Counted from the first letter of the stretch, positions 8,035 to 17,088 are shown. The stretch: 64,000 nucleotides of DNA from Faecalibacterium langellae (GCF_002549775.1 NZ_NMTR01000017.1:1-64000), one strand, 5' to 3'. Made by a program: numbers and translations. Notes: generated from the sequence alone by a model not told the origin.

Positions 8035-8811
8035 ATGCGTTTGATGAAAAGAATTCTGAGTGCAGCTGCTGTGCTAGCTCTGTCTGCTTCTCTTCTGGTT
8101 GGCTGCAGCAGCGGCACGGCGAGCTCTGTTCCCGTTTCTGCAAGTTCTGCCGCAGAAAGCACTGTTTCTTCCGTAGAAGAGACCGCCTCTTCTGCTGTGG
8201 ATGAAAACGAAGCTGCCGCTGCACAGTTGCTGAACGACCTAACGGGCAGCTATCAGGAACTGTGGCCGGTGATTCTGGCGGACGAATATAAGCAGACATG
8301 GCTGGATGATTGTACCGCTCTCGTGGGCGAGGACAATGCCGAAGCTGCTTTTGAGAAGCTGTCCTCTATGGTGACAGGTGATGTTTACGGCGAAGATGCA
8401 GTCAAAGCGTATGCCAACGGCGGCGGAGCCTATTTCTGCGGCTTTACCAATAGCCTTGCGATCTTGACCTTCGATGGTGAAACTTCTACCATTTCCGGCA
8501 CCGATAAGGACGGCAATGTGCTGTTCTCCCATACCTATCACTATATTGGCATGGAGCCTGTGCGTGGGCTGTATGAGTTTCAAAGCGATGATGCCGATTC
8601 CGGCGAGTTCACCTACTTCTTCCTTGCGCCGGACACCAGTGCGGAAACTTACCATATTGAGTTTCGCTATGGTTCGGATGCAGAAGCTCTGAGCCAGTAC
8701 GATACAGGCGAATATGCTTACTGGCTGGCCTCCGGCATTTCCACCGACTGTGACCAGACGATGATCGACAACTGCATTGAGCTGTTCTGCACCGAAAATC
8801 TGGCGGGTTAA
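8035..8811 (+). CDS. Secreted lipoprotein of unknown function
   Basis: This 258-residue protein has a lipoprotein signal (charged RLMKR, hydrophobic core, lipobox LLVGCSSG with Cys near residue 22) followed by a Ser/Ala/Glu-rich linker. The mature part (SYQELWPVILADEY, then GGGAYFCGFTNSLAILTFDG) looks like a compact beta-rich ligand-binding domain; I do not recognise the family. The start at 8035 is chosen because GGAGG lies 8-12 bases upstream and the signal peptide begins there. It is separated from the ABC genes by a terminator, so expression of those genes may be partly uncoupled. Confidence 0.75.
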   Translation: MRLMKRILSAAAVLALSASLLVGCSSGTASSVPVSASSAAESTVSSVEETASSAVDENEAAAAQLLNDLTGSYQELWPVILADEYKQTWLDDCTALVGEDNAEAAFEKLSSMVTGDVYGEDAVKAYANGGGAYFCGFTNSLAILTFDGETSTISGTDKDGNVLFSHTYHYIGMEPVRGLYEFQSDDADSGEFTYFFLAPDTSAETYHIEFRYGSDAEALSQYDTGEYAYWLASGISTDCDQTMIDNCIELFCTENLAG

Positions 8812-8820
8812 AACGCAGAA

Positions 8821-8855
8821 TGTGCTGTGGAGTTGAAATACCACAGCACATTTTT
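8821..8855 (+). terminator. Intrinsic terminator after the lipoprotein gene
   Basis: A perfect 10-bp stem, TGTGCTGTGG (8821-8830) with its complement (8841-8850), is followed by TTTTT. It lies between the lipoprotein stop and the ABC start at 8886 and could act as a partial terminator that lowers ABC expression. Confidence 0.8.
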
Positions 8856-8885
8856 GCCGCAATCTGATTTGAAGGAGGTCTTTCC

Positions 8886-10655
8886 GTGAAAAAACAGTCC
8901 GATCTTTCCCGGCTGATGGGCTACGCCGGGAACTACCGATATTTCACCTACGCTTCGTGGGTGCTGTCTGCGGTCAGTGCGCTGGTGGCGCTGGTGCCTT
9001 TTGTGTACATCTGGAAGATCCTGCGGGATGTGTTGAACGCCGCGCCGGACTATGCGCAGGCGGTGAACATCCCCCATTACGGCTGGATGGCAGTGCTGTT
9101 TGCGGTGCTGGCTTACCTCATTTACATTGCGGCACTGATGTGCTCCCATCTGTCGGCGTTCCGGGTGGCGACCAATCTGCGGCTGGAGGTTTCCGAACAC
9201 CTTGCCACACTGCCGCTGGGCTTTACGGAGACGTTTGGCAGCGGTAAGCTGCGCAAGATCATCCACGAGAGTACTGGCGCAGCGGAGACATTTCTCGCCC
9301 ATCAGCTGCCGGACAAATATAATGCAATGGCAACACCCATAGGTCTGTTGGTTCTTTTGCTTGTGTTCGACTGGCGGCTGGGTCTGCTGAGTCTCGTTCC
9401 GGTGGCACTGGGCTTCGTCATCATGTCCGCCATGACAGGAAGGCGGATGGCAGACAAAATGCGGCAATACGGTAATGCGTTGGAATCAATGTCTAACGAG
9501 GCCGTGGAGTATGTCCGCGGCATCCCGGTAGTCAAGACCTTCGGGCAATCCGTCTTTTCGTTCAAAAAATTCAAAGCGACCATTGATGAGTACGAAAAGT
9601 GGGTCATTGCCTACACCAAAGAGCTGCGGATGCCGATGATGCTCTATACTGCCGCAATCAACGGTGTGTTTGCTTTCTTGATTGTAGGTGGGCTTCTGTT
9701 CACCCGGAACGGTGTGACTTCGGAATTTCTGCTGAACCTGCTGTTCTACATCATCATTACCCCGGTAATCTCCCTGACCCTGACCCGCATCATGTACATG
9801 AGCGAAAATGAACTCGTTGTGGCAGATGCGTTGGCTCGTGTGGATTCGGTTCTGGATGCGGAACCTGTGCCAGAAAACGATCATCCGCGGCATCCGAAAG
9901 ATGCCTCTGTGTCCCTGAAGGATGTGCATTTCAGCTATGATGGCAAAACGGATGTTATCAAGGGCGTTTCGCTGAAAATTCAGCCGGGTCAGATGGTGGC
10001 TTTCGTTGGCCCCTCCGGCGGCGGCAAATCCACACTGGCAAACCTGATTTGCCGGTTCTTTGATGTGCAGAGCGGCAGCGTCCGGGTGGGCGGAGCGGAT
10101 GTGCGGGACATCCCCAAGGAAGAGTTGATGGACACCATCTCCTTTGTGTTCCAGAACAGCCGCCTGCTCAAGGGCAGCATTCTGGACAACGTCCGGCTGG
10201 GCAGAGCGCAGGCCACCGAAGCCGAGGTGCTGGCGGCGCTGAAAGCTGCACAGTGCATGGATATCGTGGAAAAGTTCCCGGAGGGCATCCATACCGTCAT
10301 TGGCACAAAAGGCGTGTATCTGTCCGGCGGCGAGCAGCAGCGCATTGCCATTGCCCGCGCCATGCTGAAAAATGCGCCCATCCTGCTGCTTGACGAGGCC
10401 ACCGCTTTTGCCGACCCGGACAATGAAGCAAAGGTGCAGGCAGCCTTTGCTCAGCTTGCCAAGGGCAAAACCGTGCTGATGATCGCACACCGTCTGTCCA
10501 CCGTAGCCAACGCCGACTGCATCTATGTGGTGCAGGATGGGCAGATTGTGGAATCCGGCACAAAGGACGAACTGTGCGCGCAGAACGGCCTGTTTGCCCG
10601 GATGTGGCAGGACTATCAGGCCTCGGTGCAGTGGAAGGTCGCAAAGGAGGGGTAA
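8886..10655 (+). CDS. ABC transporter, permease fused to ATPase (subunit A)
   Basis: This 589-residue half-transporter has about six transmembrane helices in residues 15-310 and an ATPase domain from about 340: Walker A GPSGGGKST near 375-383, signature LSGGEQQR, and Walker B ILLLDEATAFADP. Translation starts at a GTG with GGAGG 8 bases upstream. It is followed after 3 bases by a second half-transporter, so the two probably form a heterodimer. The exporter-like fold, the AraC neighbour and the metal-type operator resemble YbtPQ/IrtAB siderophore importers; drug or peptide export is the alternative. Confidence 0.85.
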   Translation: MKKQSDLSRLMGYAGNYRYFTYASWVLSAVSALVALVPFVYIWKILRDVLNAAPDYAQAVNIPHYGWMAVLFAVLAYLIYIAALMCSHLSAFRVATNLRLEVSEHLATLPLGFTETFGSGKLRKIIHESTGAAETFLAHQLPDKYNAMATPIGLLVLLLVFDWRLGLLSLVPVALGFVIMSAMTGRRMADKMRQYGNALESMSNEAVEYVRGIPVVKTFGQSVFSFKKFKATIDEYEKWVIAYTKELRMPMMLYTAAINGVFAFLIVGGLLFTRNGVTSEFLLNLLFYIIITPVISLTLTRIMYMSENELVVADALARVDSVLDAEPVPENDHPRHPKDASVSLKDVHFSYDGKTDVIKGVSLKIQPGQMVAFVGPSGGGKSTLANLICRFFDVQSGSVRVGGADVRDIPKEELMDTISFVFQNSRLLKGSILDNVRLGRAQATEAEVLAALKAAQCMDIVEKFPEGIHTVIGTKGVYLSGGEQQRIAIARAMLKNAPILLLDEATAFADPDNEAKVQAAFAQLAKGKTVLMIAHRLSTVANADCIYVVQDGQIVESGTKDELCAQNGLFARMWQDYQASVQWKVAKEG

Positions 10656-10658
10656 GGA

Positions 10659-12386
10659 ATGATCGAAAAAATTCAACACGCCACAGCCAGCTCCCCGGAG
10701 GGCGCAAAGGGGCTTGTAAAGGGCGTTCTGGCCTGTGCGTTCCAGAACATGGCGTTCATGCTGCCCACCGGGCTGCTGTATCTTCTGGTAAAAGACCTGC
10801 TGGCAGGCTCTACGAGTGAGAGAAGTACCTTTTATCTGCTGGGATGCGTTGCCTGCTTTGCACTGATTTTACTGACCACATGGTTCCAGTACAACGGCAC
10901 CTATTTTACCACCTATAAAGAGAGCGGCACCCGCCGCCTGACCCTTGCAGAGCGGCTGCGGAAGCTGCCTCTGTCATTTTTCGGCAAGCGAGACCTTGCC
11001 GACCTGACAAGCACCATCATGGCGGACTGCGAGGTACTGGAAAAGGACTGCTCCCACTTCATCCCCGGTCTGTTCGGCTCCCTCATTTCCACGGTGCTCA
11101 TTGCCCTGAGCCTGTTCGCCTTTGAGTGGCGGATGGCACTGGCGGCTCTGTGGGTCATTCCGGTATCCGCTGCCATCGTGGTGGGCAGCTATCGGGTACA
11201 GGATAAGGTGCAGGCCAGGACCATGGCGGCGAAAATGGCCTGTGCGGACGGTATTCAGGAGTACATCGAGACTCTCCGGGACCTGAAAGCCAGCAATGCG
11301 GAGCAGCAGTATCTGTCCGGCCTTTCCGGCAAAATTCGGGCAGTGGAAAAGCAGTCTATTGTGGCAGAGCTGGAAACAGCGCTGTTTGTGTCCTCCGCCG
11401 GCATGGTGCTCAAGCTGGGCATTGCATCGGTGGCGCTCACCGGTTCGGTGCTGCTGGTGCAGGGCAGCATCGACGTACTGACCCTGTTTCTGTTCCTGAT
11501 GGCGGCATCCCGGATGTACGACCCCATGCAGGGGGCTTTGCAGAATCTGGCGGCGGTCATCGCCATGCGTACCAATGTGGGGCGGATGAATGAGATTCTG
11601 GACGCTCCCCTGCAGACCGGCAGCGAGCAGCTGACCAATCAGGGCTGCGATATCGTGTTCGACCATGTGGGCTTTGCCTATGACTCCGGTGAAGCGGTGC
11701 TGCGGGATGTCTCCTTTACCGCAAAGCAGGGGGAGGTTACGGCGCTGGTGGGCCCCTCCGGCAGCGGCAAGACCACTGTTTCCCGGCTGGCAGCACGGTT
11801 CTGGGATTACCAGAAGGGCAGTATCACCGTGGGCGGCATGGATGTCTCCCGAATCGACCCGGAAAAACTCATGAGCCTGTATTCCATCGTCTTTCAGGAT
11901 GTGACCCTGTTTGACAACACAATCCTCGAAAACATCCGTCTGGGGCGCAAAGGTGCCACCGACGAGGAGGTCCTTACGGCGGCAAAGCTGGCAAACTGCG
12001 AGGAATTTGCCGAGAAGCTGCCGGACAAGTGGAACACCAATATCGGCGAGAATGGCTGCGCTCTTTCCGGCGGTGAGCGTCAGCGCATTTCCATCGCCCG
12101 TGCTTTTCTGAAGGATGCGCCCATCATTCTGCTGGACGAGGCCACCGCAAGTCTGGATGTTGAGAACGAAACGGCGATTCAGGAGGCTCTGTCCCGCCTC
12201 ATCAAAAACAAGACCGTTCTCATCATCGCTCACCGGATGCGTACCGTGGCAGGTGCAGACAAGGTTGTTGTGCTGAAGGATGGCATCGTAGCGGAGCAAG
12301 GCAGACCGGATGAGCTTTATGCTCGGAACGGATTGTATGCGCACATGGTTGATTTGCAATCAGCAAGTCAGAATTGGACGATTTAA
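10659..12386 (+). CDS. ABC transporter, permease fused to ATPase (subunit B)
   Basis: This 575-residue half-transporter is paired with the preceding gene. The N-terminal membrane domain spans roughly residues 20-300; the ATPase domain has Walker A GPSGSGKTT near 365, signature LSGGERQR, Walker B IILLDEATASLD and the H-loop IIAHRM. Its Walker B is more canonical than that of subunit A (SLD against FADP), an asymmetry common in heterodimeric ABC proteins. A strong GGAGG site lies before the ATG. A terminator closes the operon at 12412-12448. Confidence 0.85.
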   Translation: MIEKIQHATASSPEGAKGLVKGVLACAFQNMAFMLPTGLLYLLVKDLLAGSTSERSTFYLLGCVACFALILLTTWFQYNGTYFTTYKESGTRRLTLAERLRKLPLSFFGKRDLADLTSTIMADCEVLEKDCSHFIPGLFGSLISTVLIALSLFAFEWRMALAALWVIPVSAAIVVGSYRVQDKVQARTMAAKMACADGIQEYIETLRDLKASNAEQQYLSGLSGKIRAVEKQSIVAELETALFVSSAGMVLKLGIASVALTGSVLLVQGSIDVLTLFLFLMAASRMYDPMQGALQNLAAVIAMRTNVGRMNEILDAPLQTGSEQLTNQGCDIVFDHVGFAYDSGEAVLRDVSFTAKQGEVTALVGPSGSGKTTVSRLAARFWDYQKGSITVGGMDVSRIDPEKLMSLYSIVFQDVTLFDNTILENIRLGRKGATDEEVLTAAKLANCEEFAEKLPDKWNTNIGENGCALSGGERQRISIARAFLKDAPIILLDEATASLDVENETAIQEALSRLIKNKTVLIIAHRMRTVAGADKVVVLKDGIVAEQGRPDELYARNGLYAHMVDLQSASQNWTI

Positions 12387-12411
12387 AGCTATAATAAGAG
12401 AAAGCTGTTTC

Positions 12412-12448
12412 AAAAGGATGCTCTGTCATGGGATAGAACATCCTTTTT
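12412..12448 (+). terminator. Terminator of the ABC operon
   Basis: AAAAGGATG (12412-12420) pairs with CATCCTTTT (12439-12447), and the U-rich side lies at the end. It is positioned 26 bp after the second ABC stop. Confidence 0.65.
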
Positions 12449-12487
12449 GAATACCGTTCAGCCGAAATTTGTACAGGAGTCCATCAT

Positions 12488-12537
12488 AAAAATGACATTC
12501 AGGAAAAATGACATTCTATAAACCTATTGCAATAGGA
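12488..12537 (+). promoter_or_regulatory. Direct repeats and palindrome upstream of the serine recombinase
   Basis: Two exact copies of AAAAATGACATTC (12488-12500 and 12504-12516) have a 16-bp period, and the palindrome CCTATTGCAATAGG follows at 12524-12537. They lie about 90-140 bp before the recombinase start, a place where large serine integrases often have their attachment site or operators. Confidence 0.4.
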
Positions 12538-12625
12538 TGAAAAGTATGGTATATACATTATACGAAACATTGCTTTGAAATGAACACTCTACCGTCCATT
12601 GATGCATAAAAGAGAGGTGCTTGCC

Positions 12626-14521
12626 ATGACCGCCGTGATCTATGCCCGCTATTCATCGGATAACCAGCGCGAAGAATCCATTGAAGGCCAGATTCGTGAA
12701 TGCACTGCCTATGCGGAAAAGAATGGCATCACCATCGTCAAGCACTACATTGACCGTGCCATCTCTGCCAAAACGGACAACCGCCCGGAGTTTCAGCAGA
12801 TGATAAAAGACAGCGACAAAAAGCTGTTTGACATTGTGCTGGTCTGGAAGCTTGACCGTTTTGCCCGGAACCGCTACGACAGTGCCCGGTACAAGACCCA
12901 GCTGAAGAAGAATGGTGTCAAGCTCATGTCTGCCACCGAGATCATCTCCGAGGGGCCGGAGGGCATCATTCTGGAATCGGTGCTGGAAGGTTATGCCGAG
13001 TATTATTCCGCTGACCTTGCCGAGAAGGTCGTGCGTGGACAGACCGAGAACATCCTGAAAGGACGCTGCAACGGTGGTCGTGGAACCTTTGGTTACACGC
13101 TGGATTCGGAACGGAAGTTCCATATTGACCCTCTCACCTCGCCTTTTGTGCTGGAATCGTTCAAGAAGTACAATGAAGGCTCCACCATGAAGGAGATCCG
13201 GGACTGGCTGAACGAAAACGGCATCAAGAACCCGGTGGGCGGTGCGTTTACCTATAACAGCGTCGAACATATGCTCAAAAACCGGCGGTACATCGGAGAA
13301 CTGAAATTCCGGGATGTGGTCGTACCGGATGCTATCCCGCCCATCATTCCGCTGGAACTGTTTGAGGATGTGCAGGAGAAAATCGCCAAAAACAAGAAAG
13401 CCCCTGCCCGTAGAAAGGCAGAGGATGACTACCTGCTCACCACCAAGCTGTTCTGCGGCTACTGTGGGGCGTTGATGTTTGGCGAAAGCGGCACGAGCCG
13501 GACGGGTGAAGTCCACCGCTACTATAAATGTGCCACTGCCAAAAAGCACAAGGGCTGCAAGAAAAAGACCGTCCGTAAACAGTGGCTGGAAGATCTGGTG
13601 GTCAACCAGACGATGCAGCTTGTCAAAGACGATGCCGCCATGGAATCTATCATCGCCAAGGTGATGGAACTGCAAAACAAGGAGAACACCAACATTCCCC
13701 TCTATGAGAAACAGCTTCGGGATGCTGAATCTGGTATCCAGAATATGCTCAATGCGATTCAGGCCGGTATCCTGACCAGCTCCACCAAGGAGCGGCTGGA
13801 GCAGCTGGAAGAAACCAAGCGTGAGCTTGAAGCCCGCATTGCAGAAGAGAAGCTGGCAAAGCCCAAGGTCACGGAGGAGTTCATCCGGTTCTGGCTGCTG
13901 CGGTTCCGTAAACTGGACATGAGCCTGAAAGACCAGCGGCAGGCGCTGGTGGATACCTTCATCAATGCGATTTATCTGTACGATGATAAGGTTTTGATAA
14001 CCTTCAACTATAAAGAAGGAACACAGACCGTGACTTTTGGAGAAGCGGCAGAAGCCGCATCAAAGGGAAATGGTTCGGATTTGGATTGCTTTACTGCACC
14101 AAGAAAAACCAGTACACGTTGTGTACTGGTTTTTCTTTTTGTCTGCACGATGGAAGGGGCTCGAACAGGGCGGCGGCGTGCAGCGCCGCAAGCAATCAGC
14201 CCAGTGGGCTGTTGCTTAGCCCGCGGGTCCCATCCCATAGGAATGTCTAACGTGGAAGCTGTGCGTGAATGCCGTGAAATCGAAAGATTTCATGGCTTTT
14301 TTGCTTTTTCGGCATGGCACGCCGGATCGTTTGCGCCACGCCCCAAAACCGCGCCGTTTCCTGAAAAATTGCACAACCCCCGGGAGCATTTCCGCACCAA
14401 AACGGCGAAGAAACGCTCCCGGGGGTTGCTTTTATTCTGCGCTTTTACGCCTTCACATCCCGCTTTTGCAGCAGGAGGTACGCCAGCGCAAACATCGCAG
14501 CCAGCCAGAGCACACAGCTGA
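12626..14521 (+). CDS. Large serine recombinase (site-specific integrase)
   Basis: The N-terminal resolvase domain has the catalytic serine in IYARYSSD (residue 10) and the DIVLVWKLDRFARNR segment. A recombinase domain follows around residues 150-260, then a zinc ribbon (CGYCG with a downstream KKHKGC), then a C-terminal coiled coil. This is the enzyme type that moves large gut mobile elements. The start at MTAVIYARYS is chosen for its AGAGGTG site. Homology should end near 14095; the frame then reads through a perfect hairpin (14104-14134) and runs to 14521, overlapping the opposed permease gene. The last 140 or so codons are probably not original. Confidence 0.85.
   Translation: MTAVIYARYSSDNQREESIEGQIRECTAYAEKNGITIVKHYIDRAISAKTDNRPEFQQMIKDSDKKLFDIVLVWKLDRFARNRYDSARYKTQLKKNGVKLMSATEIISEGPEGIILESVLEGYAEYYSADLAEKVVRGQTENILKGRCNGGRGTFGYTLDSERKFHIDPLTSPFVLESFKKYNEGSTMKEIRDWLNENGIKNPVGGAFTYNSVEHMLKNRRYIGELKFRDVVVPDAIPPIIPLELFEDVQEKIAKNKKAPARRKAEDDYLLTTKLFCGYCGALMFGESGTSRTGEVHRYYKCATAKKHKGCKKKTVRKQWLEDLVVNQTMQLVKDDAAMESIIAKVMELQNKENTNIPLYEKQLRDAESGIQNMLNAIQAGILTSSTKERLEQLEETKRELEARIAEEKLAKPKVTEEFIRFWLLRFRKLDMSLKDQRQALVDTFINAIYLYDDKVLITFNYKEGTQTVTFGEAAEAASKGNGSDLDCFTAPRKTSTRCVLVFLFVCTMEGARTGRRRAAPQAISPVGCCLARGSHPIGMSNVEAVRECREIERFHGFFAFSAWHAGSFAPRPKTAPFPEKLHNPREHFRTKTAKKRSRGLLLFCAFTPSHPAFAAGGTPAQTSQPARAHS
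14104..14140 (+). terminator. Terminator inside the extended recombinase frame
   Basis: A perfect 14-bp stem (14104-14117 and 14121-14134) with a 3-base loop is followed by a T-rich run. It most likely ends the recombinase transcript even though the reading frame stays open through it. Confidence 0.8.
14150..14302 (+). repeat. Relative of the 164-bp tRNA-linked unit, plus a hairpin
   Basis: The sequence holds AATCAGCCCAGTGGGCTGTT (around 14195-14214), sharing the CAGCCCAGTGGGCTG palindrome with the 164-bp units at 47786-47963 and 62862-63290. GGGCTCGAACA (around 14157) and CGGGTCCCATCCC (around 14224) flank it, like degraded tRNA T-arm sequence. A further stem, GCCGTGAAATC with its complement (14271-14296), is followed by T residues. 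No gene is seen between 14134 and 14444. Confidence 0.45.
14374..14428 (-). terminator. Terminator of the lantibiotic-immunity ABC operon
   Basis: A 14-bp perfect stem (CAACCCCCGGGAGC at 14374-14387 with its complement at 14415-14428) lies 17 bp beyond the minus-strand stop at 14445, with T residues following on that strand. Confidence 0.7.
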
Positions 14522-15179
14522 AAAAGAACAGCGCGTACTGGCCCGCCAGCATGTCGGTGCTACGGTTGGCGTTCATGCCGGCCTGCATCAGGGCGTAGGG
14601 CCACAGCAGGCCGAAGCCCTTGGCAGCGGCAAAAATGCCGGTGATGCCGCCAAGCAATCCCAGAAAGATGGGCACCGCAAAGCTGCGGATGACCATGGCC
14701 AGCACCAGCTGCGCCGCAATGACCGCCAGTGCGCCCAGCGCCCCGCGCAGCAGAAACAGCGCCAGCACCAGGGGCGGGGTGCCGGGCAGGCGGGCGAACA
14801 CCTTGCCGCAGAAGGCGTACAGCACGAACACGAAGGCGTGGGTCAGCAATGCCAGCTTGCCCACCACCACGAACTTTGCCGCGAACAGCGCCAGCGGGTG
14901 CACGGGCGCGGCCATGATGAAGTTCCAGTTGTGGCCCAGATGCTCCAGCCGCCACAGGTAGGCGGCGTAGGCGGCCACCATGGCCGGGAAGAAGAACATG
15001 GAGTAAAACAGGGTGTGCTGAGTCCACAGGCTGTACCAGCCGTCCGTTAAAATCTCCAGATTCTGCAGGTAGTTGAAGGTGCCGTACCCCGCCGAGATGA
15101 CCGGCAGCAGAAAGAACATGATCCAGATGGGCGAAGCGTGGAGCTTGCGGTTCTCCGCACGGATGCAGTTTTGCAGCAT
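14445..15179 (-). CDS. Lantibiotic-immunity ABC permease (MutG/SpaG type)
   Basis: This 244-residue membrane protein has about six hydrophobic helices. Its N-terminal pattern (RAENRKLHASPIWIMFFLLP, GTFNYLQNL) is typical of MutG/SpaG/CprC-like permeases that remove lantibiotics from the membrane. It is the last of three genes (ATPase, permease, permease) transcribed toward the recombinase. There are no lantibiotic biosynthesis genes nearby, so resistance or sensing of foreign bacteriocins is more likely than self-immunity. The recombinase frame overlaps its 3' end. Confidence 0.8.
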   Translation of the reverse strand: MLQNCIRAENRKLHASPIWIMFFLLPVISAGYGTFNYLQNLEILTDGWYSLWTQHTLFYSMFFFPAMVAAYAAYLWRLEHLGHNWNFIMAAPVHPLALFAAKFVVVGKLALLTHAFVFVLYAFCGKVFARLPGTPPLVLALFLLRGALGALAVIAAQLVLAMVIRSFAVPIFLGLLGGITGIFAAAKGFGLLWPYALMQAGMNANRSTDMLAGQYALFFFSCVLWLAAMFALAYLLLQKRDVKA

Positions 15180-15182
15180 GGG

Positions 15183-15932
15183 TTATACCTCCTCCGTCTG
15201 CACCTTGCGCCAGGCGGCGGCAAACAGCCCGATGCCCAGCAGGATGGTAAAGGCCAGCAGTCCCCAGTTGTGGGCCCGGGTGCCGTAGGTGACCAGATGG
15301 CTGGCCTGGTCCCAGTTTGCCACTTCATAAGCGCTCAGCGGGATGTAGTAGCCGAAGGGCACAAAATAGCTGACCAGCGGCGGCAGAAAGGCCGAGAACA
15401 GGCCCACCAGCGCCCCCACGATGCCCACGCACAGCGCCGGGAGCGGATTGCCGCACCAGAGCATGAGCAGCAGCTCGCCGAAAAATAGCATCAGGTCCAC
15501 CGCCAGCGTGCAGACGAACAGGTACACGAACTGCCCTTTCGGGAAGGCTTCGGTGTAGTCGTGCACCCGGCCCAGCACCGGCACGCAGGCAAGCTCCAGC
15601 ACAGCGGTCAGCAGCACTTCCAGCGTGCCGAACACCGCCTTGCCCGCGAACAGGCTGCGGCGGGTCTGCAGGGTGTAGAGCAGCTTTGCGGTATTGCCCT
15701 TCACCTCCATATCCCACAGGCGGGAGGCCAGCACCGCCATCATCACCGGCAGCAGAATGGCCTCGATGACCGGGATGCTGTAGAGCAGGGCGCTGTAGCC
15801 GTTGGCCAGCTCCTCGGGGCTGGACGGGGAAAGTCCGCCCACCCACAGCACCACGATGCCCGGCAGCAGCAGGCACAAAAGCAGGTCGTGCCGACGGCGG
15901 GCTTTTTGCAGTTCTGCGCGGAAGGCTGCCAT
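15183..15932 (-). CDS. Lantibiotic-immunity ABC permease (MutE/SpaE type)
   Basis: This 249-residue membrane protein with about six helices starts MAAFRAELQKARRRHDLLLC, the usual N terminus of MutE/SpaE permeases. A long segment (YDTEAF-like loop, VYLFVCTLAVDLMLFFGELL) separates the helix pairs. It lies 3 bases upstream of the second permease and one base after the ATPase gene, so the three are co-translated. The two permeases presumably form a heterodimer with two copies of the ATPase. Confidence 0.8.
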   Translation of the reverse strand: MAAFRAELQKARRRHDLLLCLLLPGIVVLWVGGLSPSSPEELANGYSALLYSIPVIEAILLPVMMAVLASRLWDMEVKGNTAKLLYTLQTRRSLFAGKAVFGTLEVLLTAVLELACVPVLGRVHDYTEAFPKGQFVYLFVCTLAVDLMLFFGELLLMLWCGNPLPALCVGIVGALVGLFSAFLPPLVSYFVPFGYYIPLSAYEVANWDQASHLVTYGTRAHNWGLLAFTILLGIGLFAAAWRKVQTEEV

Positions 15933-15933
15933 C

Positions 15934-16860
15934 TCACGCCACCTCCCCGTCGCCTTTGGTCAGGCTGAGGAAGATCTCCTCCAGATTCTTCGTCTGGCTG
16001 GTCAGGCCCACCACCCCGGCCCCGCTCCCGGCAAGGGCACCGACGAGGGCTGCCAGCGCTTCGTCCGGCATCGGCGGCAGTTCCAGCGTGTCCGGCTGGA
16101 CGGGCCGGGTCACGGCCCGGATGCCCTGCGCCTGCAGCACGGCGGCGGCCCGCTGTGCGTCCAGCACCCGCAGCAGCACGCCGCCCCGGGCGTGGCGCTG
16201 CAGCGCGGCAAGCGGGCCTTCGAACAGCAATTTGCCGTGGTTCAGGATGCCCACCTGCGACACCATCTGCTCCATCTCGCCCAGCAGGTGGCTGGAGATG
16301 AGCACGGTGGCACCGGTGCTCTCCGGCATGGCGGCGATGAGACTGCGCATCTCCTGAATGCCCGCCGGGTCCAGCCCGTTGGTGGGCTCGTCCAGAATGA
16401 GCAGCTTCGGGCTGCCCAGCAATGCCGTGGCGATGCCCAGCCGCTGCTTCATGCCGAGGGAGTACTGCCCCACTTTCCGGTTCGCGGCGCTGGTCAGGTG
16501 CACCACGTCCAGCACCCGATCGATGTCCCTGCGCTCCACGCCTTTCAGGTCGGCGGCAATGGCAAGATTCTCCCGGGCGGTCAGGTGCAGGTAGCCCGAG
16601 GGCGACTCGATCAGGCTGCCGGTCTGCCGCAGCAGGCCGATGCGGTTTTCTTCGTTCAGGGTGTGGCCCAGCAGCTCCACGCTGCCGCCGGTGGGGTGCA
16701 CAAGGCCCAGCAGCATCTTCATGGTGGTGGATTTGCCTGCGCCGTTGGGGCCGAGAAAGCCGTAGACGCAGCCCTGCGGCACGGTCAGGTCCAGATGGTC
16801 CACGACGGTGCGCCCGCCGTAGCTCTTGCACAGGCCATGGGTCTCGATGACAGGTTTCAT
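15934..16860 (-). CDS. ABC transporter ATPase (MutF/BcrA type)
   Basis: This is a 308-residue ATPase with Walker A GPNGAGKST (about 37-45), the Q-loop region RQTGSLIESPSGYLH, signature YSLGMKQRLGIA, and Walker B LLILDEPTNGLDP. The LIESPSGY segment and the C-terminal extension are typical of bacitracin/lantibiotic-resistance ATPases. It heads a minus-strand operon with the two permeases and is divergent from a two-component system at 17089, the classic layout for peptide-antibiotic sensing and detoxification (such as CprABC-CprK in Clostridioides). Confidence 0.88.
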   Translation of the reverse strand: MKPVIETHGLCKSYGGRTVVDHLDLTVPQGCVYGFLGPNGAGKSTTMKMLLGLVHPTGGSVELLGHTLNEENRIGLLRQTGSLIESPSGYLHLTARENLAIAADLKGVERRDIDRVLDVVHLTSAANRKVGQYSLGMKQRLGIATALLGSPKLLILDEPTNGLDPAGIQEMRSLIAAMPESTGATVLISSHLLGEMEQMVSQVGILNHGKLLFEGPLAALQRHARGGVLLRVLDAQRAAAVLQAQGIRAVTRPVQPDTLELPPMPDEALAALVGALAGSGAGVVGLTSQTKNLEEIFLSLTKGDGEVA

Positions 16861-17021
16861 AGCAGTTCGCTCCTTTTCGTTTGTGGTCTACGCTGTCATC
16901 TTACACCCGCCGCCTTAATTGGACCGGAAGCCCAGCTTAATCTGCGCTTAAATTTGCGGGCATTCGCCCTTGCGGGGGACAAAGTGTGTTATAGTAAGAG
17001 CGAAAGAAAGGGCGCGGCCCG

Positions 17022-17080
17022 GCAGGCTGCCTGCCAAAGGCTCTCCCCTCGGGAGAGCTGGCGCGAAGCGCCTGAGAGGG
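17022..17080 (+). repeat. Partial copy of the dispersed intergenic palindrome
   Basis: The sequence contains CTGCCTGCCAAAGGCTCTCC, then a CTCTCCCCTCGGGAGAG hairpin and CGCCTGAGAGGG at its end, matching the right end of the larger dispersed repeats at 26664-26836 and elsewhere. It forms the leader of the response-regulator gene. Confidence 0.6.
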
Positions 17081-17088
17081 TTTACACT

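Noticed and set aside
16861-17088. Clear promoter for the response regulator
   Set aside because: A TATAGT box at 16990 exists but no -35 box at suitable spacing is present, so I did not list it as a feature.
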